Shown here in pieces: positions 18,407-26,832 of a stretch of DNA of 64,000 nucleotides. This DNA is from UMGS1002 sp045586785 (GTDB taxonomy: Bacteria; Bacillota; Clostridia; Oscillospirales; CAG-272), in the NCBI GenBank assembly GCA_045586785.1, contig JAZNBA010000085.1, positions 1-64,000 of the forward strand, in the 5' to 3' direction. The notes below the pieces were generated by a model that was not told the origin of the DNA, ran no database searches, and was given only the letters and a program-made list of their open reading frames with translations. Position 1 is the first letter of the stretch. Each line of letters opens with the position of its first letter. Made by a program: the position numbers and the translations under genes.

Positions 18407-18862
18407 ATGATAGCAGTGCTTCAGAGAGTTACAAGCGCAAATGTTACTGTAGATGACAAGGTTGTGGGAAGTTGTGGAGCGGGATTATGCATACTGCTTG
18501 GTGTAGGCGTAAATGATACATCTGAGGATGCAGAATTGCTGGCTTCAAAAATAGCTAAATTGAGAATATTTACTGATGCGGAGGATAAAATGAATCTGTC
18601 AGTAAAGGATATTGGCGGAGAAGCATTGGTAATATCTAATTTCACATTGCTTGCCAATTATCGCCACGGAAACCGTCCCGAATACATGAGCGCGGCTCGA
18701 CCCGAACTTGCAAATCAACTGTACGAATATTTTAAAGAATTGCTTGGTAAAGATATTCCGGTGCAGAGTGGCGTATTTGGCGCTCACATGCATCTTAACA
18801 TTGAAAACAATGGTCCTGTGACTATTGTAATGAACAGTGAAGAACTGAAAAAGAAGAAATAA
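18407..18862 (+). CDS. dtd: D-aminoacyl-tRNA deacylase
   Basis: Removes D-amino acids mis-attached to tRNA. 151 residues, usual length. MIAVLQRV at the start, SNFTLLANYRHGNRPEY in the middle and FGAHMHLNIENNGPVTIVM near the end match the family; NGPVT is the cross-subunit Gly-cisPro motif. It follows rel by 20 bases, as in most Firmicutes. Confidence 0.95.
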   Translation: MIAVLQRVTSANVTVDDKVVGSCGAGLCILLGVGVNDTSEDAELLASKIAKLRIFTDAEDKMNLSVKDIGGEALVISNFTLLANYRHGNRPEYMSAARPELANQLYEYFKELLGKDIPVQSGVFGAHMHLNIENNGPVTIVMNSEELKKKK

Positions 18863-18872
18863 AGGATAGACT

Positions 18873-20372
18873 ATGAAGCTTATTATCGATGGAGACGTAA
18901 ATAAATATTACGTTCAGATGCTATGCATGATATATTTCCCCGGCGCAAAATTCGGAAATGATGAGCAAGAGACAGCTGACAATCCAACGTTGGAGCTTAA
19001 GGTGTCTCGCGACAATCAGGGAGTTGATGCATATGCGGAACTCAGATATATGCACAAAATATGCTCGTCTCACAAGCACGCGGACTTTTCTGATGGAATG
19101 ACTCATGATCGTACACAAAAAATAGTCATTGGTGAGGCAGTATTGGCGGCAGCGGGCGAGTTGACGGGATACCGTCCTTCCTGGGGTATGCTTACAGGTG
19201 TACGCCCGTCAAAGGTAGCGATGGAAATGCTTGTGTCGGGCATGAGTAAAACTCGTGTAAAGCGTCATATGACGAGTGATTATCTGGTCATACCCAAGAA
19301 ATCGGCATTGGCAACAGATGTCGCGATAAATGAGATGAAAATAATCGGTCAGCCCGGCAAAAAAGATTGCAGTGTATATATATCCATTCCGTTTTGTCCC
19401 ACAAGATGCGCGTATTGCTCATTTGTTTCATATTCTTCTCAAAAGTTGCTTTCTTTGATACCGGAATATCTGGGTAAGCTTATAGATGATGTTAAAGGTA
19501 CTTTTGCTACCATTGCCCGTCTGGGACTTAATCTTAAGACGGTTTACATAGGCGGAGGCACTCCTACAATTTTAACTGCCGATCAGCTTGAGTGTTTGCT
19601 CAGCACTATATATGATTGTTTTGATGTTTCGTGCTTGGAAGAATACACTTTGGAAGCGGGTCGTCCCGATACGATCGATGCCGATAAATTAAGAGTTGCT
19701 CAGAAATACGGCGTAGGAAGAATCAGTGTAAATCCTCAAACGCTGAATGATGAACTTTTGGCTTCTATAGGTCGTTCTCATACATCGGAAGATTTCTTCC
19801 GTGCCTATGATACAGCACGTGATATAGGAATTAAGTGTGTTAACACGGATCTTATTGCGGGACTTCCGGGGGATAAGTTCAAATTATTTTCCGAGAGCTT
19901 TGATAAAATACTTGCATTGCGTCCCGAGAACATCACGGTACATACTTTTTGTGTGAAAAAAGCTGCGGAACTGCGTCAATGTGATGTATATTCACGCAAT
20001 GGTGGAGACGTTGGAAAGTGTGTGGATTACTCGCAGATCAAATCAATTCAAGCAGAGTATAAGCCGTATTATATGTACAGGCAAAAAAATACTGTCGGAA
20101 ATTATGAAAATGTTGGATTGGCGCTTGAAGGATATGAAGGACGCTATAATATATATATGATGGAAGAAACACATTCCATATTCGCAGCCGGGGCAGGAGC
20201 TGTTACCAAGCTTGTAAAACTAAGCAATAATACAAATGATAAAACTGTTATAACAAGGCTTTTTAATGCTAAATATCCATACGAATATTTAGCAGATGAT
20301 CGCCGTACAGATATAGAAGAAAAAACAATAAAATTTTATGAGGAACATGTTTTTACATCAAACAGCAATTGA
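18873..20372 (+). CDS. hemZ: Oxygen-independent coproporphyrinogen-type radical SAM protein HemZ
   Basis: A 499-residue radical SAM protein with an N-terminal domain of about 165 residues before the cluster motif C175-x3-C179-x2-C182 (PTRCAYCSF), then YIGGGTPT and LEAGRPD. The long N-terminus and the rel-dtd-hemZ order identify HemZ rather than HemN. No other haem genes are in the window, so the true substrate in this organism is not certain. It starts 10 bases after dtd. Confidence 0.88.
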   Translation: MKLIIDGDVNKYYVQMLCMIYFPGAKFGNDEQETADNPTLELKVSRDNQGVDAYAELRYMHKICSSHKHADFSDGMTHDRTQKIVIGEAVLAAAGELTGYRPSWGMLTGVRPSKVAMEMLVSGMSKTRVKRHMTSDYLVIPKKSALATDVAINEMKIIGQPGKKDCSVYISIPFCPTRCAYCSFVSYSSQKLLSLIPEYLGKLIDDVKGTFATIARLGLNLKTVYIGGGTPTILTADQLECLLSTIYDCFDVSCLEEYTLEAGRPDTIDADKLRVAQKYGVGRISVNPQTLNDELLASIGRSHTSEDFFRAYDTARDIGIKCVNTDLIAGLPGDKFKLFSESFDKILALRPENITVHTFCVKKAAELRQCDVYSRNGGDVGKCVDYSQIKSIQAEYKPYYMYRQKNTVGNYENVGLALEGYEGRYNIYMMEETHSIFAAGAGAVTKLVKLSNNTNDKTVITRLFNAKYPYEYLADDRRTDIEEKTIKFYEEHVFTSNSN

Positions 20373-20389
20373 TTTAAGGGGGGAATGTT

Positions 20390-21319
20390 ATGGTTATATC
20401 TCCAAAAAGATTTAAATCTTTGGAGGACGCTAAAGCATTTGTGCAAAAGAGTGAGCAGGATTTTGAAAAAAGACTTGAATTCACTGTAGAGAAGGTTTGT
20501 GAAAATAAGGATATAAGGCTTATAGGGCTTTCCGGCCCCACATGTTCTGGTAAAACAACGACAGCAAAAAAACTAATAAACAAACTGACAGAGATGGGTA
20601 AGAAAGTTCATGTTGTGTCGATAGATGACTTCTTTTATGACAGAGAAATTCTTATTGCCAGAGCTGATAATGATCCTGATATTGAAGTGGATTATGACTC
20701 GGAGGACACAATTGACTTTGATGCGCTCAAGGAATGCATAGCCGAAGTCTTTTCAGATGAAGCTACTCAAATTCCAAAATATGATTTTATTTTGGGCAAG
20801 CGCGTTGGATACGTAACTATCGATCCCGATGATAACGACCTTTTTATTTTTGAAGGCATACAAGCTATATATCCTAAGGTTACCGCGCTTTTCCATCAAT
20901 ATAACTATAAAAGTGTTTATATTTGTGTTGAAAGCGCTATAGATATTGAGGGAACGTTATTTGAACCCAATGAACTCAGATTAATGCGCCGAATAGTTCG
21001 TGATTATAAATTCAGAGGTGCATCACCCGAATTTACTCTTTACCTTTGGGATAGCGTCAGAGCAAATGAAGAAACAAGTATTTTTCCGTATGTGTCGGGA
21101 TGTGACTACTTTATCAATTCAACTTTGCCGTTTGAGGTCCATCTTCTGATGCCGTATTTAAAGAAAATATTACCTTGTGTTCCGATTGATGATCCGCACA
21201 GAGCAGTGGCAGAAAATATATTGAAAAAGTTGGATGGAATAGAGGCGGTATCGGCGGAGTATCTTATTCCCGATTCGCTTTGCTATGAATTTATTGAAAA
21301 AAATGAAAACATTATTTGA
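20390..21319 (+). CDS. Uridine kinase-like P-loop phosphotransferase
   Basis: A 309-residue protein with GPTCSGKT (49-56), a Walker A loop of the uridine kinase/phosphoribulokinase family, followed by VSIDDFFYDR (kinase switch, near 75-84) and FEGIQAIYP in the middle. The 40-residue N-terminal lead and extended C-terminus differ from the short uridine kinase (about 210 residues); similar proteins in Clostridia are called nucleoside kinases. The ribosome site AAGGGGGGAA precedes the ATG. The next gene overlaps its end by 17 bases. Confidence 0.78.
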   Translation: MVISPKRFKSLEDAKAFVQKSEQDFEKRLEFTVEKVCENKDIRLIGLSGPTCSGKTTTAKKLINKLTEMGKKVHVVSIDDFFYDREILIARADNDPDIEVDYDSEDTIDFDALKECIAEVFSDEATQIPKYDFILGKRVGYVTIDPDDNDLFIFEGIQAIYPKVTALFHQYNYKSVYICVESAIDIEGTLFEPNELRLMRRIVRDYKFRGASPEFTLYLWDSVRANEETSIFPYVSGCDYFINSTLPFEVHLLMPYLKKILPCVPIDDPHRAVAENILKKLDGIEAVSAEYLIPDSLCYEFIEKNENII

Positions 21320-22577
21320 AAATGTCAGATTGATATCAGGCGAGACTGTATATGTTGTTGTTGATGGCGCTTACTTCAGCTATGTTGGATGTGAGCGCCC
21401 GACAGGCAATTTTGATAATATAAAAAATTGCCGTGGCGCGTTAATGATCCCGGCGTTTTATAATACTCATTGTCATGCCGCAATGACATTGTTCAGAGGT
21501 GTTGGCGATGGATTGCCGCTGTCAAGGTGGCTTAATGAAAAGATCTTTCCCGCGGAGGACAAGCTTACGGGTGAGGCTACATACTGGGCTACATTGCTCG
21601 GATGTGCCGAGATGATAAGCTCCGGAACAGTATCTTTTTCAGATATGTATATGTTTGAAGATTCTGTTGCGGAGGCAGTCATTGAATGCGGTACTAAAGC
21701 AAATCTTGCTCGCGGCTTGGTTTCTTTTGATGAGATGGCAGACTTTGCCTCTGATACAAGATTCCTTGAAGCTAAGGCACTGTATAATAAGTATCACGAT
21801 GCCGAAAATGGTAGAATAAAAGTTGAATTTTCGCTACACGCCGAATACACAAATGTTTTGTCGTATTGTTCATATGTTGCGGAGTATTGTCGCATTAATA
21901 ATATTCCTATACAGATACATCTTTCCGAAACACAAAATGAGCATGAGGCGTGCATTGCCAAATACGGTGTCACTCCTGCCGGATTTTTTGACAAAGCCGG
22001 CGTTTTAGATGCTCATGTCACTGCGGCTCACTGTGTTTGGTTGAGTGATGATGATATAGAGTTGCTTTCATCTAAAAAAGTTTGCGTATCGCACAATCCT
22101 ACCAGCAATCTGAAGTTGGGAAGCGGTATTATGCCATATGCAAAAATTGCTTCAAGCGGTATATTGGTAGCGCTTGGCACAGACGGTGCCGCATCAAATA
22201 ACTCTTTGAGTATTTTGAAAGAAATGCAGCTTGCTGCATTGCTGCATAAAGGAACACAGCTTGATGCGTCTGCCGCAAATGCACGAGATATGCTTGATAT
22301 GGCGACCGTCAACGGTGCCATGGTTCAAAAGCGCAATGATTGCGGCCGCATTTGCGAAGGGTACAGGGCAGATGCTGTTCTCATTGATCTCGATGATTGC
22401 AATACGATTCCTTCACTGGATCTGTATGCTACACTTATGTATAGTACGGATAAGTCCAATGTTTTGATGACTATGTGCGACGGTAGAATATTATTCGAAA
22501 ACGGTGAGTATAAATCTATTGATATAGAACGTGTGAAATTTAATTTCAAACGTTGCGTATCTAAAATTTTTGAATAA
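21303..22577 (+). CDS. Amidohydrolase, S-adenosylhomocysteine/5-methylthioadenosine deaminase-like
   Basis: A zinc-dependent deaminase of the amidohydrolase superfamily (424 residues). Metal ligands and active-site groups appear in order: H56 and H58 in NTHCHAAMTLFRG, IHLSET near 200, AHCVWLS near 238 and LGTDGAASNN near 290. The family removes the 6-amino group from adenosine derivatives, but the substrate cannot be fixed here. The start is uncertain: ATG at 21303 gives the typical N-terminus, with an in-frame ATG 18 bases earlier; neither has a strong ribosome site, so coupling to the kinase gene is likely. Confidence 0.82.
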   Translation: MKTLFENVRLISGETVYVVVDGAYFSYVGCERPTGNFDNIKNCRGALMIPAFYNTHCHAAMTLFRGVGDGLPLSRWLNEKIFPAEDKLTGEATYWATLLGCAEMISSGTVSFSDMYMFEDSVAEAVIECGTKANLARGLVSFDEMADFASDTRFLEAKALYNKYHDAENGRIKVEFSLHAEYTNVLSYCSYVAEYCRINNIPIQIHLSETQNEHEACIAKYGVTPAGFFDKAGVLDAHVTAAHCVWLSDDDIELLSSKKVCVSHNPTSNLKLGSGIMPYAKIASSGILVALGTDGAASNNSLSILKEMQLAALLHKGTQLDASAANARDMLDMATVNGAMVQKRNDCGRICEGYRADAVLIDLDDCNTIPSLDLYATLMYSTDKSNVLMTMCDGRILFENGEYKSIDIERVKFNFKRCVSKIFE

Positions 22578-22591
22578 TATCAGGAGGCTGA

Positions 22592-24253
22592 ATGTCGTAT
22601 CCCCATGTAAGCTCTGCCACAGGGCAGGCGGGGACGTTGAAAAAACTTTTTTCGGGTACTGCGATACTGTCTTTATCAGCAGTAATATCCAAAATAATAG
22701 GACTTGTATATAAAATACCGCTTATAGGCTATGTTGGCGTGTCCGGTATGGCATATTTTTTGGCTGCAAACCATATTTACGTACTTCTGTTTGTTATTTC
22801 AACGGCAGGATTGCCTGTCGCTGTTGCAGTTCTTGTTGCGGAAACGATTGCAAAATGTGATTTAGGATCTGTGCGCAGAATATATAAAACTGCATTGGCG
22901 CTCTTTTTAATATTGGGCTTGTTCGGGTCAGTTATCATGCTGCTCGGTGCAAAAATAATTGCAGACATGATAGGCATTCCTAAAGCGGCAAGCAGTATTA
23001 TGGCGATTTCTCCTGCTGTTTTGATGGCATGTGTTTCGGGTGCCATACGAGGATATTTTCAAGGGCATCAAATAATGATTCATACAGCAATATCCCAGGT
23101 TATAGAATCTATAGGTAAGCTGGTGCTTGGTTTAGCGGGGGCAATGTATGCTCAATCTTGCGGCATGGACAGCAGTATTATTTCTGCATATGCCATTTTG
23201 GGAATAACCTGCGGAGTTGGGCTTTCAATGCTTTATCTGATAATTGCCAAAAAGTTGTTCGACAGTAAAAATTACAAGCACATTGATAGTCTTGGTGATA
23301 ATCGTACGTACTCGGTATCAAGGCTGTTATGCTTAGCATTCCCAATTACGGTGAGTGCTGCGGTGATCAGCTTGAGTGGTGTGATAGACACTGCTCTTAT
23401 TCCAAATTGTCTATTGTCGTGCGGCTTTTCCGAAACAGATGCCAACATATTATATAGCTGTTATGGAAATATGGCAGTGCCAATGTTCAGCTTGACGCCG
23501 TCTCTAATAACTCCGATTGCAATGTCGATAGTTCCGTTGATATCATCTGCCCAAAGTATGGGTGACATCAAACGTTATAATAACGCTGTTTGTATATCTG
23601 TGAGAATGACACTTCTGTTTGCATTGCCGGCAGCTATAGGTTTGGTTGCTTTTTCAGAGCCTATACTTAGATTAATATTCAGCTCCGAACCTTCGGCAAC
23701 AGGAATCGCGGCATCTTTGCTGTCTTTTCTTGCGCCTTCTATCATTCCGGCTTGCTTGATAACTACAACAAATGCCGTTCTTCAAGCGCGAGGAAAGGCG
23801 GGCATAACTATTTTTTCTATGACATGCGGAATACTTATAAAGCTTATATCTGAATATTTGCTGATAAGAAATCGAAGTGTTAATATATACGGAGCACCTT
23901 TAAGCACCATTTTGTGTGACATTACTGTCGTTGGTCTTAATACTTATTTTGTAATAAAAGATGTACACAGGTTGAAAAATTTCTACCGTCCCGTAATAGG
24001 CAATGTGATTGCAGCATTTGCTTCTGTAGGTGCGTCTGTCTTATTATGGAGAACTTCAGATCTGTCTTCTATGATGGGGATATCGGTTATGATTCCTATT
24101 TTGGTTGCTGCGATTCTTTATATTGTGTTTGTATTTTTATTGGGTGCAATAGACAGAGAAATGATAGAAATTATGTTTGCAAATAAAAACAAGAATAAAA
24201 AAAGGAAAATATCAAATGAACAGAGAACAGAAAATCGCATATTTGCTGGATAA
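22592..24253 (+). CDS. spoVB: SpoVB-like MOP-superfamily lipid flippase
   Basis: A 553-residue polytopic membrane protein with about 14 hydrophobic segments and the SpoVB/MurJ-like start GTAILSLSAVISKIIGLVYK (31-50). In Bacillus SpoVB is needed for spore cortex synthesis and is thought to move lipid-linked precursors. The order spoVB-mazG-(hup)-rqcP-yabP-yabQ-divIC here matches the Bacillus subtilis yabM-to-divIC block, which supports the name. Its last 38 bases overlap mazG. Confidence 0.85.
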   Translation: MSYPHVSSATGQAGTLKKLFSGTAILSLSAVISKIIGLVYKIPLIGYVGVSGMAYFLAANHIYVLLFVISTAGLPVAVAVLVAETIAKCDLGSVRRIYKTALALFLILGLFGSVIMLLGAKIIADMIGIPKAASSIMAISPAVLMACVSGAIRGYFQGHQIMIHTAISQVIESIGKLVLGLAGAMYAQSCGMDSSIISAYAILGITCGVGLSMLYLIIAKKLFDSKNYKHIDSLGDNRTYSVSRLLCLAFPITVSAAVISLSGVIDTALIPNCLLSCGFSETDANILYSCYGNMAVPMFSLTPSLITPIAMSIVPLISSAQSMGDIKRYNNAVCISVRMTLLFALPAAIGLVAFSEPILRLIFSSEPSATGIAASLLSFLAPSIIPACLITTTNAVLQARGKAGITIFSMTCGILIKLISEYLLIRNRSVNIYGAPLSTILCDITVVGLNTYFVIKDVHRLKNFYRPVIGNVIAAFASVGASVLLWRTSDLSSMMGISVMIPILVAAILYIVFVFLLGAIDREMIEIMFANKNKNKKRKISNEQRTENRIFAG

Positions 24254-25025
24254 GGAGCATTATAGCGCAGATGATCTTAATATGATAGTAGAAATACTGC
24301 GCGGGGAAGGCGGATGTCCTTGGGATAGGGAGCAGACGCACAAAAGTATACGCAATGATTTTATTGAAGAAACATATGAAGTAATAGAAGCTATAGAAAC
24401 AGAAAATTCCAAGCTTATGCAGGAAGAGCTGGGAGATGTACTGCTTCAAGTTGTATTCCACACCGAAATAGAGCGTGAGGCAGGAAGATTTGAATTCAGC
24501 GATGTGACGGACGGTATTTGTCGTAAACTGATACACCGTCACCCTCACGTGTTTGGAGATGTAAGTGTCAGTTCATCAGAACAGGTGCTATCTAATTGGG
24601 ATAAAATTAAAAGCGAAGAAAAAAGCAGAATAACGATGACCGACAAATTACGCTCTATTCCGCCTATGTTACCTGCGCTTATGAGAGCTACAAAAGTCGG
24701 CAAAAAGGCGGCATGCTTTGATTTTGCAGATGCTGAAGCTGTTTTGATCAAGTTGGATGAAGAAACGGCAGAGCTGAAAACGGCTATCGCGTCGGAATCT
24801 AAAGAGAGAGTATCGGAAGAGCTTGGAGACCTGCTTTTGACAATTACAAGTCTTGCAAGAAAGCTCGGTATAGATGCTGAGGAATCACTCAGATATGCGA
24901 CAGATAAATTTATTGACAGATTTGAAAAAGTTGAAAATGAAGTTCTTAATCAAGGATTTGATATGAATGATTTGAGAATGGAACAACTGGACAAAATCTG
25001 GGATCAAATTAAGCATAATCAATAA
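24216..25025 (+). CDS. mazG: Nucleoside triphosphate pyrophosphohydrolase MazG
   Basis: A 269-residue protein with two MazG domains: the first with GGCPWDREQTH, EETYEVIEAI and EELGDVLLQVVFH (about 32-85), the second with LDEETAELKTA and EELGDLLLTITSLA (about 185-225). It hydrolyses NTPs and limits misincorporation. The ATG at 24216 has AAGGAAAA at the right distance; a TTG in frame 39 bases earlier is less likely. It overlaps the 3' end of spoVB. Confidence 0.93.
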   Translation: MNREQKIAYLLDKEHYSADDLNMIVEILRGEGGCPWDREQTHKSIRNDFIEETYEVIEAIETENSKLMQEELGDVLLQVVFHTEIEREAGRFEFSDVTDGICRKLIHRHPHVFGDVSVSSSEQVLSNWDKIKSEEKSRITMTDKLRSIPPMLPALMRATKVGKKAACFDFADAEAVLIKLDEETAELKTAIASESKERVSEELGDLLLTITSLARKLGIDAEESLRYATDKFIDRFEKVENEVLNQGFDMNDLRMEQLDKIWDQIKHNQ

Positions 25026-25042
25026 AATCATTATAAAAACTA

Positions 25043-25071
25043 TTGAATACATGTTCAAATTGTGGTATAAT
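25043..25071 (+). promoter_or_regulatory. hup promoter
   Basis: TTGAAT (25043-25048), 17-base spacer, TATAAT (25066-25071) with TGG upstream. It gives the HU gene its own strong promoter inside the cluster. Confidence 0.8.
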
Positions 25072-25105
25072 ATACATGATAAAATATTATACAGAGGTAC
25101 AGAAC

Positions 25106-25378
25106 ATGAATAAAAAGCAGCTTGTTAAGCAACTTGCTTCAAAATTTGGAATAAAAGAAAAAAAGGCTAAGGTTGTTGTTGAGACAATGCTTGACACTAT
25201 AGTAAACGCTCTTGAAGCAGGCGAAAAGGTTCAAATAACCGGATTTGGTACGTTTGAGGTTAAGAGCAGAAGCGAACGTGCGGGGCGCAATCCCAAAACC
25301 GGTGAGACCGTTACTATTCCCGCTTCAAAATATCCTGCATTTACTGCAAGCAAATCATTGAAAGACTCTTTTAAATAA
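25106..25378 (+). CDS. hup: HU family DNA-binding protein
   Basis: A 90-residue histone-like protein. Typical features are the MNKKQLVKQLA start, the GFGTFEVKSRSERAGRNPKTGE DNA-binding arm (split here as GFGTFEV near 46 and AGRNPKTGE near 59), and the closing FTASKSLKDSFK. The start is set by AGAGGT 8 bases upstream of the ATG; the frame is open further up but runs through the promoter. It sits between mazG and rqcP. Confidence 0.95.
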   Translation: MNKKQLVKQLASKFGIKEKKAKVVVETMLDTIVNALEAGEKVQITGFGTFEVKSRSERAGRNPKTGETVTIPASKYPAFTASKSLKDSFK

Positions 25379-25379
25379 A

Positions 25380-25622
25380 ATGAGATTAGATAAATTTTTA
25401 AAGATTTCCAGAATAATCAAACGGAGAACCGTAGCAAACGAAGCCTGTGATACTGAGCATGTGAGTGTCAACGGCAGGCGTGCCAAGGCGTCGTATGATG
25501 TAAAAGAAAACGATATAATTGAAATTACATTTGGTCAAAGAACTTTGAAGGTAAAAGTCCTTGATGTTCGCGAGCATGCCGCCAAGGCCGATGCCGCATC
25601 GCTCTACGAAGTCATAGAATAA
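25380..25622 (+). CDS. rqcP: S4-domain protein RqcP (YabO)
   Basis: An 80-residue RNA-binding protein whose S4 domain starts MRLDKFLKISRIIKRRTVA. In Bacillus RqcP acts with RqcH to add alanine tails to stalled nascent chains on 50S subunits. It begins one base after the HU stop with no separate ribosome site, so translation is probably coupled to hup. Confidence 0.92.
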   Translation: MRLDKFLKISRIIKRRTVANEACDTEHVSVNGRRAKASYDVKENDIIEITFGQRTLKVKVLDVREHAAKADAASLYEVIE

Positions 25623-25631
25623 TTATGTCCG

Positions 25632-25672
25632 CTTCCGCATATGCTGTACCATAAACATAACGTATGCGGAGG
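25632..25672 (+). promoter_or_regulatory. Hairpin that covers the yabP ribosome binding site
   Basis: CTTCCGCATA (25632-25641) can pair with TATGCGGAGG (25663-25672) across a 21-base loop: nine Watson-Crick pairs and one G-T pair. The 3' arm contains the whole GGAGG (25668-25672) of yabP. The pairing is seen; a regulatory role is inferred. Confidence 0.55.
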
Positions 25673-25677
25673 CCTTT

Positions 25678-25968
25678 ATGAATTTTGAAAATGAAAAACA
25701 ACTGTCGTCATCGCACACCTGCAATATTCAGTCGCGCGCTCATGCGGATATTAACGGTGTTCGTGAAGTCTTGAGCTTTGATGAAAACAGCGTGGTACTT
25801 ATTACCGGTTGCGGCGAATTAACGCTTGAAGGTAGCGGCATTCGAGTCGGTGCGCTTGATACGGAGCGTGGAATTGTCAGTGTTGATGGCAAGATTTCGG
25901 CACTGTATTATTCCGACGATAGCTTAAAACGGAAAAGAAATATTTTTGGACGGCGGCGTGACGGATGA
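25678..25968 (+). CDS. yabP: Sporulation protein YabP
   Basis: A 96-residue protein of the YabP family, required in the mother cell for spore formation in Bacillus with YabQ. The central part ADINGVREVLSFDENSVVL followed by TGCGELTLEGSGIRVGALD is characteristic. GGAGG lies 5 bases before the ATG but can be buried in a hairpin. Its stop overlaps the yabQ start (ATGA). Confidence 0.9.
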   Translation: MNFENEKQLSSSHTCNIQSRAHADINGVREVLSFDENSVVLITGCGELTLEGSGIRVGALDTERGIVSVDGKISALYYSDDSLKRKRNIFGRRRDG

Positions 25969-26483
25969 ATATTGATCAATATGCGCTGGCGGAGATGACG
26001 GCACTGTCGTTGCTGCTTGGGGTGTTCTTGGAGCTTTTATTTGAATTGCTCAGATTTGTCGGTGGTATTTTTTTGCCGAGGTTGTTACAGGATAAACATC
26101 CAAGTAATAACGATGCCGTTGCGATTATTTGGTTTACGGTCCGAGATATTATTTTTTCTTTGTGTTGCGGAATTGCATTTTCTGTATTTGTTTATTATAC
26201 CAATGATGGTAACATAAGATTTATTGCTGTTGTCGGGACATTGGTTGGGTTTATTGCTTGTTATTTTACCGTAGGGCATTTTATTCGTAGTGTTTCAATA
26301 TTTATATTGAACACGCTTTATAAATTAGTCAAGATATTGGTTTATCCGTTGAGATTAGTTGTAAAAATATTTATTGTATGGGTAATGAAGGCAGTTACAT
26401 TTATTGATATGATTATTCGTCGGAATTATACATTGAGGGAAACGAAAAGATTATCTTTGTTAAAATATCGCGGAATTTATTGA
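25965..26483 (+). CDS. yabQ: Spore cortex biosynthesis protein YabQ
   Basis: A 172-residue membrane protein with about four hydrophobic segments in its first 115 residues and a basic tail. The family is membrane-bound around the forespore and needed for cortex synthesis. Identification rests on the overlap with yabP, position before divIC, size and topology; sequence motifs are weak. Confidence 0.82.
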   Translation: MNIDQYALAEMTALSLLLGVFLELLFELLRFVGGIFLPRLLQDKHPSNNDAVAIIWFTVRDIIFSLCCGIAFSVFVYYTNDGNIRFIAVVGTLVGFIACYFTVGHFIRSVSIFILNTLYKLVKILVYPLRLVVKIFIVWVMKAVTFIDMIIRRNYTLRETKRLSLLKYRGIY

Positions 26484-26499
26484 TTTTTTAGGAGATAAA

Positions 26500-26802
26500 A
26501 TGGATAAGTATAAAAGAAATGTATTATTTTCAAAATCTAATATACTGTGGATAGCATCATTGATCGTCATTTTTGCTATAGCCGCCGGCATATTTATTTC
26601 CAGTATAATGGAATATCACATTTTGCGCGATGCTAAAGAAAATATTGATAAAGAAGTGGATAAGGTACAGTCCGAAATAGATAAAAAAGAGCATGACTTA
26701 AATGCGGAAATGAATGACGAGTATATTGAAAGTGTGGCTAAAGAGGAGCTTGACCTTGTCAACCCGGATGAAATAATATATCACGACGATATAAATAATT
26801 AA
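26500..26802 (+). CDS. divIC: DivIC/FtsB-type septum formation protein
   Basis: A 100-residue bitopic protein: short basic N-terminus, one membrane segment (about 17-36), then a predicted coiled coil (KENIDKEVDKVQSEIDKKEH) and a short acidic tail. This is the DivIC layout, a partner of FtsL and DivIB in the divisome. Closing the yabP-yabQ block supports it. AGGAG precedes the ATG. Confidence 0.85.
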   Translation: MDKYKRNVLFSKSNILWIASLIVIFAIAAGIFISSIMEYHILRDAKENIDKEVDKVQSEIDKKEHDLNAEMNDEYIESVAKEELDLVNPDEIIYHDDINN

Positions 26803-26830
26803 AAAGCTGTTGCGATGCAACAGCTTTTTA
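26801..26830. terminator. Bidirectional terminator between divIC and pgm
   Basis: AAAAAGCTGTTGC and GCAACAGCTTTTT form a 13-bp stem with a 3-base loop, with T-runs in both directions between two converging genes. Confidence 0.9.
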
Positions 26831-26832
26831 GT

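Noticed and set aside
20390..22577. Kinase-amidohydrolase fusion or frameshift at the 17-base overlap
   Set aside because: Both proteins are complete with proper family ends; a short overlap is normal in this genome.
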